From positions 6,324,001-6,388,000 of the forward strand of contig OY970235.1 in NCBI GenBank assembly GCA_963714145.1: DNA of 64,000 nt, given 5' to 3'. The stretch is from JBBWZH01 sp035544115 (GTDB lineage: Bacteria; Actinomycetota; Actinomycetes; Mycobacteriales; CADCTP01). Of the stretch, positions 52,118 through 59,003 are shown one piece after another (positions within the stretch are counted from its first letter, which is position 1; each line of letters begins with the position of its first letter). Position numbers and translations under genes: made by a program. The notes beneath the pieces were generated by a model. The model searched no databases. It saw only the letters and a program-made list of their open reading frames with translations, and was not told where the DNA came from.

Positions 52118-52624
52118 CTAGCTGGGGTTGTCCGGGTGGTACCCGGTCGAGCTGTCGATCAGCTCGCGCAGGATGTCCAGGTGGCCGGCGTGCCGGGCGG
52201 TCTCCTCGATCATGTGGATGAGCACCCAGCGCATCGAGACGGACTCGCCGGACCACGAGGTGCCGACTTCCTCCACCGGCACCTCCTCGACCACCTTGTC
52301 GGACGCGGCCCGGGCCCGGGCGTAGAACGCGAGGATGTCGGCGGTGCTCTCGTCCGGCTCGATCCGCAGGTCGGCTTCCGGGTCGTCGTCGTCGAACGGC
52401 AGCGGTTCGGTGGGCCGACCGAACGTGTCGCAGAACCAGCCGTAGTCGACCGCGGCCAGGTGTTTCACCAGCCCGAGCATGGTGGTGCCGGACGGCACCA
52501 TCGGCCGGCGCAGCTGCTCGTCGGTCAGCCCGTCCAGCTTCCACAGCACCACGTCGCGGTGCCGGTCCAGGCTGGCCTGCAGGCTCTCCTTCTCGCCGCC
52601 GGTGAGCGGCACACGTTTGACCAT
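52118..52624 (-). CDS. DinB-family (DUF664) protein
   Basis: 168 residues from ATG 52624. Four-helix DinB-fold pattern with metal-ligand positions: EKESLQASLDRHRDVVLWKLDGL, LGLVKHLAAVDYGWFCDTFG (first His), and VLIHMIEETARHAGHLDILRELID (His-x3-His). DUF664/DinB proteins in actinobacteria include mycothiol- or bacillithiol-dependent transferases acting on electrophiles. It sits inside the operon, between propeller paralogues 2 and 3 and nine bases after paralogue 3, so it appears co-transcribed though it may be a later insertion. Confidence 0.85.
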   Translation of the reverse strand: MVKRVPLTGGEKESLQASLDRHRDVVLWKLDGLTDEQLRRPMVPSGTTMLGLVKHLAAVDYGWFCDTFGRPTEPLPFDDDDPEADLRIEPDESTADILAFYARARAASDKVVEEVPVEEVGTSWSGESVSMRWVLIHMIEETARHAGHLDILRELIDSSTGYHPDNPS

Positions 52625-52633
52625 CCGCCGACC

Positions 52634-54739
52634 CTAGGCCGCGCCGTCCGGCCGGGACAGCCAGATATCGTGCTCGGCGGTCGACGGCCCGGTGCCCAGC
52701 TCGATCTCGGTGCCGAACCGGAACTCCAGGCAGGCCAGCACCGCGTCGGCCACCGCGCCGATGCCGGTGCCGGAGACGCCGTGGCCGCGGCCGGCCGGCC
52801 AGCCGTCCGGCGGGCGGGCCGGCACCGCGGCCAGATCGGCCGGGGCCAGCCGGGCCAGCGGCCGGGCCAGCAGCGCGGCGAGCCAGCCCGGCAGCCCGAG
52901 CCAGTAGACGCGCAGCTGCTCGTCCGCCGCCACCGCCAGCCAGCGCCCATCCGCGGACGGCGTGACGGTCGCGTGCAGCTCGATCAGCCCGTCCGGGTCG
53001 ACCAGCGCCGCTGTCGACGGGGTCGCCAGCGTCGCCCAGCGCTCGGCCGCCCGCGGGTCACTTCCCGGCACGGCCTCCGGCCCGCGGGCGGTGGGCCGCC
53101 CGATCAAGCGGCTCCCGTCCCGTTGCCAGCTCAGCGCGCCGCCCCGCCCGGTGCTGACCAGCTCATCCGGCCCGGTGAACGCGATCGAGCTGACCCGGTC
53201 CGGCCCGGCGGAAAGGCCCGGGTCGAGGCCGGTGGCGAGCAGCCCGCCGGCCGGATCCAGCAGCAGCAGCACGGTGTCGTCGCCCCGGTCGCCGGCGACC
53301 GCGACCCGCCCCGAGCCGATGTCGGCGCTGAAGGCGGCGTGCCGGCTGGTGCTGATGTCCAGGTGCGACAGGCTCAGCCTGGACGTGATGGCGCCGGCGG
53401 CCGAGCCGGCGGACATGGTGCCGGCGAAGCGCTGCAGGGCGGCGAACCCGGTCGGCGTCGCGGCGAGGAAGTGCGCCTGCCCGATCGTCTCCGGCGGCCC
53501 GCCGGCGACCCGCACCAGGTCGCGCCCGGCCAGCAGGACCGTGCCGGCACCGAGGTCCAGCACCTGGTCGAGCTGCTGCCAGCTGCCGTGCCCCGGCAGC
53601 TCGAGCCGGAGCAGCCGCTCGCCGCCGGGCAGCGCGTACCGGGCCAGCACCGGGCCGCCGCTGACCCGGGACACCAGCACGGCCAGCTCGTCGGCGCCCG
53701 GCGCGATCGACATGCCCAGGACATGGCCGGGCGGCAGGTTCTGGCGCAGCACCAGCCGCGACGGCGGGCCCATGATGCGGGTCGACGCCGGCACCGCGGC
53801 GAGCGCGGCGGCCAGCCGTCGGGCCGCCACCCCGCCGGGCTGCCAGCCGGGCGGGAACCGCCGCCGGAGCACGATCGCCCGGGCCGGCGAGGTGGCCGTG
53901 AGCAGCCGCCACAGCCCGGCCCAGTCGGCCCGCGCGGCCAGCTGCGCGGCCAGGTAGTCGACCTCCGCCGGGCTGGCCGTGCCGGCCTGCTCGGGCCGGC
54001 CGGCCACCACCCGCACGACGTCGAGGTCGCCCACGGCGACCATGGCCTCCCGCAGCAGCTGCCGCGTGCTCCCGCTCGCGCCGGCGTACGCCAGCCCCAG
54101 CGCGCTCCCGTCCGGGTCGGCCGAGCGGTAGTGCTCGAGCTGGCCGGTGAGCAGGAAGAACGCCGCCCGGCTGATCGGGTCGGCCGGCGCGAGCCCGTGT
54201 GCCACGCAGAACCGGGCCAGCCGGCCGGCCGGCTCGCCGGCCGCCGCCGCGCACGCCGCGTCCACCAGCGCGCTGTCCCGGGTGCTCGCCAGGATCGCCG
54301 CCGCGGCCAGCGCCAGCGGGTGCCGGCCCCGGCCGAACGCCGCCAGCACCGCCGCCGCGCTCACCGGCGCGCCGTCCGTTGGGGCGGCCTCGCCGCGAGC
54401 CGGGAGGGCGGCGGCCCAATCGTCGGGCCGGGCGGCCGCCCAGTCGTCCTGGAGGCCGGCCGGGTGCGGGTCCGGGTAGCCGGCGGGATCGAGGCCGGTC
54501 AGGGCGACCTGGGTCAGCTCCCGGTCGGCGCCGCCGGCCGGTTCCCGCCACCGGGCCAGCAGCGTCCACAGTGGAACGTGAGGCGTCTCCAGCCAGGCGG
54601 CCCAGGCCGCGTCGACGGCGGCCTGCCGCCCAGGCCCGCCGGCCGCCACCGCGCGGTCCAGCCGGCGCCCGGCCGCCCGCCCGCGCCAGCCGGGCCGCCC
54701 GACCCGGCCGGCCAGCCGCCGCAGCCGGGCCGGCGTCAT
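52634..54739 (-). CDS. Large helical + beta-propeller protein, paralogue 3
   Basis: 701 residues from ATG 54739. Same architecture: MTPARLRRLAGRVGRPGWR, VDAAWAAWLETPHVPLWTLLARW, FCVAHGLAPADPISRAAFFLLTGQ, ASPAEVDYLAAQLAARADWAGLWRLL, SPARAIVLRRRFPPGWQP, a predicted propeller (about 310-610; VLGMSIAPGADELAVLVSR), LPGWLAALLARPLARLAPADL, then LACLEFRFGTEIELGTG, STAEHDIWLS. The terminal motif keeps the CLExRFG and D-I pairs but loses the GPIGxDYD consensus of the other two. GGACGG six bases upstream is the only ribosome site and coincides with a palindrome arm. Overlaps the small upstream ORF by 4 bp. Confidence 0.72.
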   Translation of the reverse strand: MTPARLRRLAGRVGRPGWRGRAAGRRLDRAVAAGGPGRQAAVDAAWAAWLETPHVPLWTLLARWREPAGGADRELTQVALTGLDPAGYPDPHPAGLQDDWAAARPDDWAAALPARGEAAPTDGAPVSAAAVLAAFGRGRHPLALAAAAILASTRDSALVDAACAAAAGEPAGRLARFCVAHGLAPADPISRAAFFLLTGQLEHYRSADPDGSALGLAYAGASGSTRQLLREAMVAVGDLDVVRVVAGRPEQAGTASPAEVDYLAAQLAARADWAGLWRLLTATSPARAIVLRRRFPPGWQPGGVAARRLAAALAAVPASTRIMGPPSRLVLRQNLPPGHVLGMSIAPGADELAVLVSRVSGGPVLARYALPGGERLLRLELPGHGSWQQLDQVLDLGAGTVLLAGRDLVRVAGGPPETIGQAHFLAATPTGFAALQRFAGTMSAGSAAGAITSRLSLSHLDISTSRHAAFSADIGSGRVAVAGDRGDDTVLLLLDPAGGLLATGLDPGLSAGPDRVSSIAFTGPDELVSTGRGGALSWQRDGSRLIGRPTARGPEAVPGSDPRAAERWATLATPSTAALVDPDGLIELHATVTPSADGRWLAVAADEQLRVYWLGLPGWLAALLARPLARLAPADLAAVPARPPDGWPAGRGHGVSGTGIGAVADAVLACLEFRFGTEIELGTGPSTAEHDIWLSRPDGAA

Positions 54740-54978
54740 CCCGGGCCGTCCAGTGTGGACGGCGCCGCCCGGCGGCCCGGCGGCCCGGCGTTGGGCGGCC
54801 CGGCGGTAAGCGACCCGTCGTTGGGCGGCCCGGCGTTAAGCGGCCCGGCGTTGGGCGGTTCGGCGTTGGGCGGTTCGGCGGCCGGCGTCCGAGCGTCCAT
54901 TGTGGACGAATGTGGTCCGGGACCGTCCCAGGTGGACGGTGTCGGCGCCGGCGGCTCGGCACCATCCACTGTGGACAT
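54736..54978 (-). CDS. Possible small repeat protein (80 residues)
   Basis: ATG 54978 lies three bases after the stop of the Ycf46-like gene, and its TGA overlaps the paralogue 3 ATG (ATGA), so the frame fills the 242-bp gap exactly. The peptide is low in complexity: four STxD segments (STVDG, STWDG, STMDA, STLDG) surround six pentapeptide units of the NAGPP/NAEPP type. The STxD segments are encoded by the palindromes and the pentapeptides by 15-bp repeats, so the open frame could be a by-product of the DNA repeats. No clear Shine-Dalgarno. Translational coupling is possible; existence of the protein is uncertain. Confidence 0.35.
   Translation of the reverse strand: MSTVDGAEPPAPTPSTWDGPGPHSSTMDARTPAAEPPNAEPPNAGPLNAGPPNDGSLTAGPPNAGPPGRRAAPSTLDGPG
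54748..54976. repeat. Four palindromes plus 15-bp tandem repeats in the Ycf46/paralogue 3 gap
   Basis: Palindrome copies at 54748-54760 (GTCCAGTGTGGAC), 54895-54907 (GTCCATTGTGGAC), 54925-54937 (GTCCCAGGTGGAC) and 54964-54976 (ATCCACTGTGGAC). Between the first two, about six and a half 15-bp units related to CGGCCCGGCGTTGGG run from 54781 to 54885. Confidence 0.75.
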
Positions 54979-54981
54979 CGG

Positions 54982-56553
54982 TCAGCCGAGTTCCAGCCGG
55001 ACCTGGGCGCGTTCGGCCTGCGCGGTCTCGGTGAAGGTGGCCGACTGGGCCCGGCCCTCGTGCAGCCAGGACCGCAGCCGCTCGATGATCTCCCGCTGCG
55101 ACCGGCTCAGCGGCACGGTGCGCTCGATCGCGGCGACCAAGTCGCCGGTGTGGATGTCGCGCTGCTCGGCGAAGGCCCGGTACATCGCGTCGATCACCGC
55201 CTGCTCCAGCTCGGCCCCGACGAAGCCGTCGGCCAGCGCGGCCAGCCGGTGCACGTCGAACTGGCCCGGGTCGCGGCGGCGCTTGCGCAGGTGCACGGTG
55301 ATGATCTCGCGCCGCTCGGACTCGGTCGGCAGGTCGAGGAAGAACACCTCGTCGAACCGGCCCCGGCGCAGCGTCTCGATCGGCAGCCGGGAGACGTCGT
55401 TCGCGGTGGCCACCACGAACACCGGCGCGGTCTTCTCCTGCATCCAGGTCAGGATCGAGCCGAACACCCGCTGCGAGGTGCCGCCGTCCAGATCGCCGGT
55501 GGCGAAGCCCTTCTCCAGCTCGTCGATCCAGAGCACGCACGGCGCGACGGTCTCGGCCAGCCGCAGCGCCCGGCGCACCCGCTCCTCCGACTCGCCGACC
55601 AGCGAACCGAACAGCGCGCCGACGTCGAGCCGGAGCAGCGGCAGCCGCCAGAGCCCGCCGATCATCTTCGCGGTCAGGCTCTTGCCGGTGCCGGGGATGC
55701 CGATCAGCGCCAGCCCCTTCGGCGCCGGCAGCCCGTACGCGGCGGCCTCCGGGCTGAAGGCCCGTTCCCGCAGGGTGAGCCAGCCCTTCAGCGCGTCCAG
55801 GCCGCCGACGTCGTCCGGGGTCTCCTCGGCGGCGTAGAACTCCAGCGCCTGGCTCTCCCGGATCACCGCCTTCTTCTCCTGCATGACCGCGTCGATGTCG
55901 CGCTCGTCCAGCACCTCGTCCCGGACAATCGCCTTGGCGAAGGCCCGCTTCGCCTGCGCCGCGGTCAACCCGAGCGCCGCCTGCGCCAGCTTGCCGCGGC
56001 CGTCCGGGGTCAGCTCGGACTTCACCCCGCTGGTGTCGCCGATCAGCCGGTCCAGGTCGCGGCGCAGCGCGGCCTCCGTCGGCAGCGGCAGTTCCACCAG
56101 CACCGCGTCGTCGCGCAGTTCCACCGGGACGTCCCGGGTCGGCGTGGTGATCACCAGCGAGGAGCCGGTGAACACCAGCTGCTGCGCCAGGTTCCGCAGC
56201 CGGCGGCGCACCCGCGGGTCCTTGCTCCAGAACTCGTGGAAGTCCTTGAGCACGTACAGGTCGCGCCGGCCGGGCGACTTGGTGGTCAGCTCGCGGATCT
56301 TCTCCAGCGCCTGCCCCGGGTCGGCGGCGTCCGGCACCTGCCGGCTGGTGGCCGACCGGAACCGGTCGGCGATGTCCCAGGTGATCAGGTCCGAGTCGGG
56401 GTCACGGCTCTTGCGCACCTCGTCCAGCACCGCCAGCGCCCGCTGCTCCTCGACCGTGACCAGCACGATCAGGCCGACCCGGGCGCGCAGGTAGAGCAGG
56501 ATCTCCTCCCAGACGCCCGGCCCGGAGGTGGCCCCGGACCCGGGTGCGGTCAC
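54982..56553 (-). CDS. Ycf46-like AAA+ ATPase
   Basis: 523 residues from GTG 56553, overlapping the upstream stop by GTGA. Follows the Ycf46 pattern throughout: LLYLRARVGLIVLVTVEEQRAL, YVLKDFHEFWSKDPRVRRRLRNL, LVITTPTRDVPVELRDD, LGLTAAQAKRAFAKAIV, KKAVIRESQALEFYAAEETPDDVGGLDALKGWL, then GLALIGIPGTGKSLTAKMIGG (Walker A, about 285-300), PLLRLDVGALFGSLVGESEERVRRAL, PCVLWIDELEKGF (Walker B), FVVATANDVSRLP (sensor 1) and RRGRFDEVFFLDLP (Arg finger). Ycf46 is conserved in plastids and cyanobacteria and found sporadically in other bacteria. A cytosolic remodelling ATPase is expected; its N-domain is degenerate for ATP binding. Confidence 0.9.
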   Translation of the reverse strand: MTAPGSGATSGPGVWEEILLYLRARVGLIVLVTVEEQRALAVLDEVRKSRDPDSDLITWDIADRFRSATSRQVPDAADPGQALEKIRELTTKSPGRRDLYVLKDFHEFWSKDPRVRRRLRNLAQQLVFTGSSLVITTPTRDVPVELRDDAVLVELPLPTEAALRRDLDRLIGDTSGVKSELTPDGRGKLAQAALGLTAAQAKRAFAKAIVRDEVLDERDIDAVMQEKKAVIRESQALEFYAAEETPDDVGGLDALKGWLTLRERAFSPEAAAYGLPAPKGLALIGIPGTGKSLTAKMIGGLWRLPLLRLDVGALFGSLVGESEERVRRALRLAETVAPCVLWIDELEKGFATGDLDGGTSQRVFGSILTWMQEKTAPVFVVATANDVSRLPIETLRRGRFDEVFFLDLPTESERREIITVHLRKRRRDPGQFDVHRLAALADGFVGAELEQAVIDAMYRAFAEQRDIHTGDLVAAIERTVPLSRSQREIIERLRSWLHEGRAQSATFTETAQAERAQVRLELG

Positions 56554-57215
56554 CGCGGCCGCCCGGCGGCCAGGGTGCGGCGCAGCGCCGGTGCCGCCGC
56601 CATCCCGGTCACGGTTACTTCGCCGTCCACACCGATCACGATCTCCGTCTCCGGCACCGCGGCCAGATCGGCCGGCCGGTAGCGGCCGGTCCGGGCCAAG
56701 TACGCCTTGTTCGTCGAGCCACGCAGGCCACTGCCGAGGTGCCGGCGCCGTTCGTACCGGCCGGCGATAACGAGATCCGCATCCGCGACGGCGGCCGAGC
56801 GGGCCGGGTCGGCCTCGATCTCGGCCCGGTCGTAGCCGGTCAGCACGATGATGCCCAGGTCGCCGGCGGCCCGGATGGCCGCGCAGAACTCGGCCACCGC
56901 GGCCGGCTGCTGCAGCGGCTCGCCGCCGGTCAGCGTCACCCCGTCGATGCCGGGCCGCTCGGCCAGCGCCGCCGCGACCGTCTCCCGCACCGGGACCGGC
57001 TCGGCGCGGGCCGGGTGGGTGGTCGGGTTGAAGCAGCCCGGGCAACCCAGCGAGCAGCCCTGCAGCCAGACCGTGAACCGGGCGCCCGGCCCGTTCGCCC
57101 GGCTGCGCGGCAGCACCGCGTGCAGCTGCCAGCACTCGCCGCCCGCCGGACCGGGCCGGCCGGCCGGACCGACTCCGCTGCCCGGGCCGGCCGGACCGGG
57201 CCGGGTCAGTGCCAC
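56550..57215 (-). CDS. Radical-SAM-type [4Fe-4S] activase
   Basis: 221 residues from GTG 57215, overlapping the DUF2997 stop by 10 bp. The cluster motif CSLGCPGC (CxxxCxxC, followed by FN) lies at about 54-61, then VTLTGGEPLQQPAAVAEFCAAIRAAG (GGEP SAM-binding motif) and IIVLTGYDRAEIEA. The short length and motif spacing resemble the glycyl-radical/anaerobic ribonucleotide reductase activating protein branch (single 4Fe-4S cluster), but no glycyl-radical enzyme is in the window. The C-terminal segment (STNKAYLARTGRYRPADLAAVPETEIVIGVDGEVTVTG) is family-typical for operons with Ycf46. Likely modifies or activates a protein of this operon. Confidence 0.85.
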   Translation of the reverse strand: MALTRPGPAGPGSGVGPAGRPGPAGGECWQLHAVLPRSRANGPGARFTVWLQGCSLGCPGCFNPTTHPARAEPVPVRETVAAALAERPGIDGVTLTGGEPLQQPAAVAEFCAAIRAAGDLGIIVLTGYDRAEIEADPARSAAVADADLVIAGRYERRRHLGSGLRGSTNKAYLARTGRYRPADLAAVPETEIVIGVDGEVTVTGMAAAPALRRTLAAGRPR

Positions 57216-57406
57216 TGCTGGTTCGGCTCCTGCTGCGCGACCTCGACGTACGCCTCGGCCGTCAGCTCCTGCGACTCGACCTCGCCGCCCAGCAGCTGGA
57301 CGAACTCCTCGGTCTGCTCGACGCAGCCGGGCCCGGCGACGCCGACGACCGTCATCGTGACCTTGCCGTCCTGGCCGATCGTGACCTCGAGCGTCTCATC
57401 CACCAT
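57206..57406 (-). CDS. DUF2997 small protein
   Basis: 66 residues from ATG 57406, with GGGAGGT six bases upstream. Pattern: ETLEVTIGQDGKVTMTVVGVAGPGCVEQTEEFVQLLGGEVESQELTAE, i.e. a beta-hairpin, a G-x-x-G-x-x-C-x-x-x-T turn with one Cys, and a helix ending in LGG. DUF2997 proteins accompany Ycf35 in cyanobacteria. The conserved Cys or the central GVAGPGC loop is a candidate substrate for the neighbouring radical-SAM protein. First gene of the operon. The 173-bp gap upstream (57407-57579) shows no clear promoter hexamers. Confidence 0.82.
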   Translation of the reverse strand: MVDETLEVTIGQDGKVTMTVVGVAGPGCVEQTEEFVQLLGGEVESQELTAEAYVEVAQQEPNQQWH

Positions 57407-57579
57407 CGGTACCTCCCACCCGCCAGCATTCCGCAGTGGATCGAGCTCGGCCAGCGAGGTGCACGCCGGCGAGTCGGGGCAGCACCGTCGGGCGGCCAGC
57501 CGGAGCTGCCCGGCCGTCCGACGGTAGGACGGGCTGGCCCGATCGGGGTCCCCGGCCGTACCAGTGGGTGGGGGTGGGT

Positions 57580-58845
57580 TCAGGTCAGGATCGAGACCCC
57601 GGAGTACGTCTGGAACGAGCCGCGCTGCGGGTCGCCGGCGGGCCGCAGCAGCGGCGCGTAGTAGACCGAGCTCGAGCCGTTCGGGACCACGCCAGGGCAG
57701 CTGGCGGTGCCCACGAAGCCGCCGGTGATCGTGCCGCGGGCGACCACGTCCGGACCGGAGTAGGTGTAGACCGGCCCGCCGCTGTCGCCCGGCGCGGCCG
57801 CGCAGGTGGACGTCGGGTAGGCGGCGAACGTGAGCGGGCCGACGGCGGCGCATGGGATGCCGGGGAAGGCGGCGAAGGTGTCGACCGACTGCACCTGGAT
57901 GCCGAAGTGCTCGCCGCTGGACGCGCCGCCGGTCTGCACCATGTTGCCGACGAGGTCGGGGGCCGCGCCCACGACCTGGGCGCTGCTGAGCGAGTCGAAC
58001 GGGCCGGTGTAGATGCGCGGAGTCACCGTCTGGGGGGTGTAGCCCAGCAGCAGGTTGTCCCGGCACGCCGCCGCGCCGAACATCTGCCCGGTCGGGTCGG
58101 GCTGGCCCGGGACGGTGAACGGGTCGAACAGCGCGCCGCAGTGGCCCGCGGTGATCGCGTAGTTGTCGGTCGGCCGGTCGCCGACCGACAGCGAGAACCC
58201 GCTGGAGCAGCCGTTGGACCCGTGGATGTACCGGGAGCCACCCCAGAACGGCGCGGTATCCGCCTGCCGGCCGGCGGTCGCGGTCGGCCGCACCCCCACC
58301 GAGACGCTGACCGGCACCCGCGCGGTGGCGACCAGGTCGGCCTGGCCGGCGGCCAACTCGCGCCGGATCAGGGTCATGCGCAACCCGCTGCCGTCCGGCG
58401 CCGGCGCCACACTGGCCAGCCGCGAATCGGCGGTGAGCCGGGTCGCCTCCGCGACCAGCTCGGACAGCGGATACCGGGCCGATCCGAAACGCACCGGGAC
58501 AGCCAGCTTCGCGGTGATCGCGCGCACCGCGTCCGGTAGCTGGCCATACCAGTAGACCTGGAGTTGGCGGCTGGTCGGGTCGGCCACGATGCTGGCGGTC
58601 CCGGCGCCTCCGGCGGCGAGCAACTGCTCGGCCGCGGCGTTGAGCCGGCCCTGGAACTCGTAGAGCTCGGCCCAGCTGGCGAAGCCGCCCGGGACAGCGG
58701 TGCCGGGCAGGGCCGCCGGCGCGGCCGGTACCGGCTTGCCCGCGCTGGCCGGCTGCTGACCGAACGCCACGATCATGACTGACGCGGCCACCGCCGCAAC
58801 ACCACGGACCGAACGCCGTCTGACCGGCTGGACCACCGACGCCAT
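57580..58845 (-). CDS. Secreted S1-family serine protease
   Basis: 421 residues from ATG 58845 with GGGAG upstream. Signal peptide (RRSVRGVAAVAASVMIVAFG to PASAGK), a ~150-residue propeptide with ASWAELYEFQGRLNAAAEQLL and LARVPVSVSVG-like inhibitor segment, then the chymotrypsin-type domain: NGCSSGFSL, YAITAGHCGALFDPF (His), SSAQVVGAAPDLVGN region supplying Asp, and TCAAAPGDSGGPVYTYS (Ser in GDSGGP). Cysteines are placed for three disulfides. Resembles streptogrisin-like proteases. Follows the S8 protease on the same strand after a terminator, so both are probably transcribed separately. Confidence 0.86.
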   Translation of the reverse strand: MASVVQPVRRRSVRGVAAVAASVMIVAFGQQPASAGKPVPAAPAALPGTAVPGGFASWAELYEFQGRLNAAAEQLLAAGGAGTASIVADPTSRQLQVYWYGQLPDAVRAITAKLAVPVRFGSARYPLSELVAEATRLTADSRLASVAPAPDGSGLRMTLIRRELAAGQADLVATARVPVSVSVGVRPTATAGRQADTAPFWGGSRYIHGSNGCSSGFSLSVGDRPTDNYAITAGHCGALFDPFTVPGQPDPTGQMFGAAACRDNLLLGYTPQTVTPRIYTGPFDSLSSAQVVGAAPDLVGNMVQTGGASSGEHFGIQVQSVDTFAAFPGIPCAAVGPLTFAAYPTSTCAAAPGDSGGPVYTYSGPDVVARGTITGGFVGTASCPGVVPNGSSSVYYAPLLRPAGDPQRGSFQTYSGVSILT

Positions 58846-58951
58846 CGCTGCTCCCGACCTGGATCCGAAGAATCGGGCCGGCCAGGATCAGGGCACCAAG
58901 CCCCGTATCGCCCGAAATCTATCCAGGCGGACAGTTACTCCGCAAGGCAGA

Positions 58952-58992
58952 CGCCGCCCGCCGGCCGGGCAGTCACCCGGCCGGTGGCGGCG
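58952..58992 (-). terminator. Terminator between the S8 and S1 protease genes
   Basis: CCGGCCGGG (58961-58969) pairs with CCCGGCCGG (58976-58984) across a six-base loop, and the outer CGCCGCC/GGCGGCG extends the stem past a small bulge. It lies just beyond the S8 stop. Confidence 0.65.
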
Positions 58993-59003
58993 ACGCGTCG
59001 CGG

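Noticed and set aside
57440..57540. CCGTCC/GGACGG hairpin as terminator of the S1 protease gene
   Set aside because: Only six base pairs with a seven-base loop; too weak compared with the other terminators in the window.
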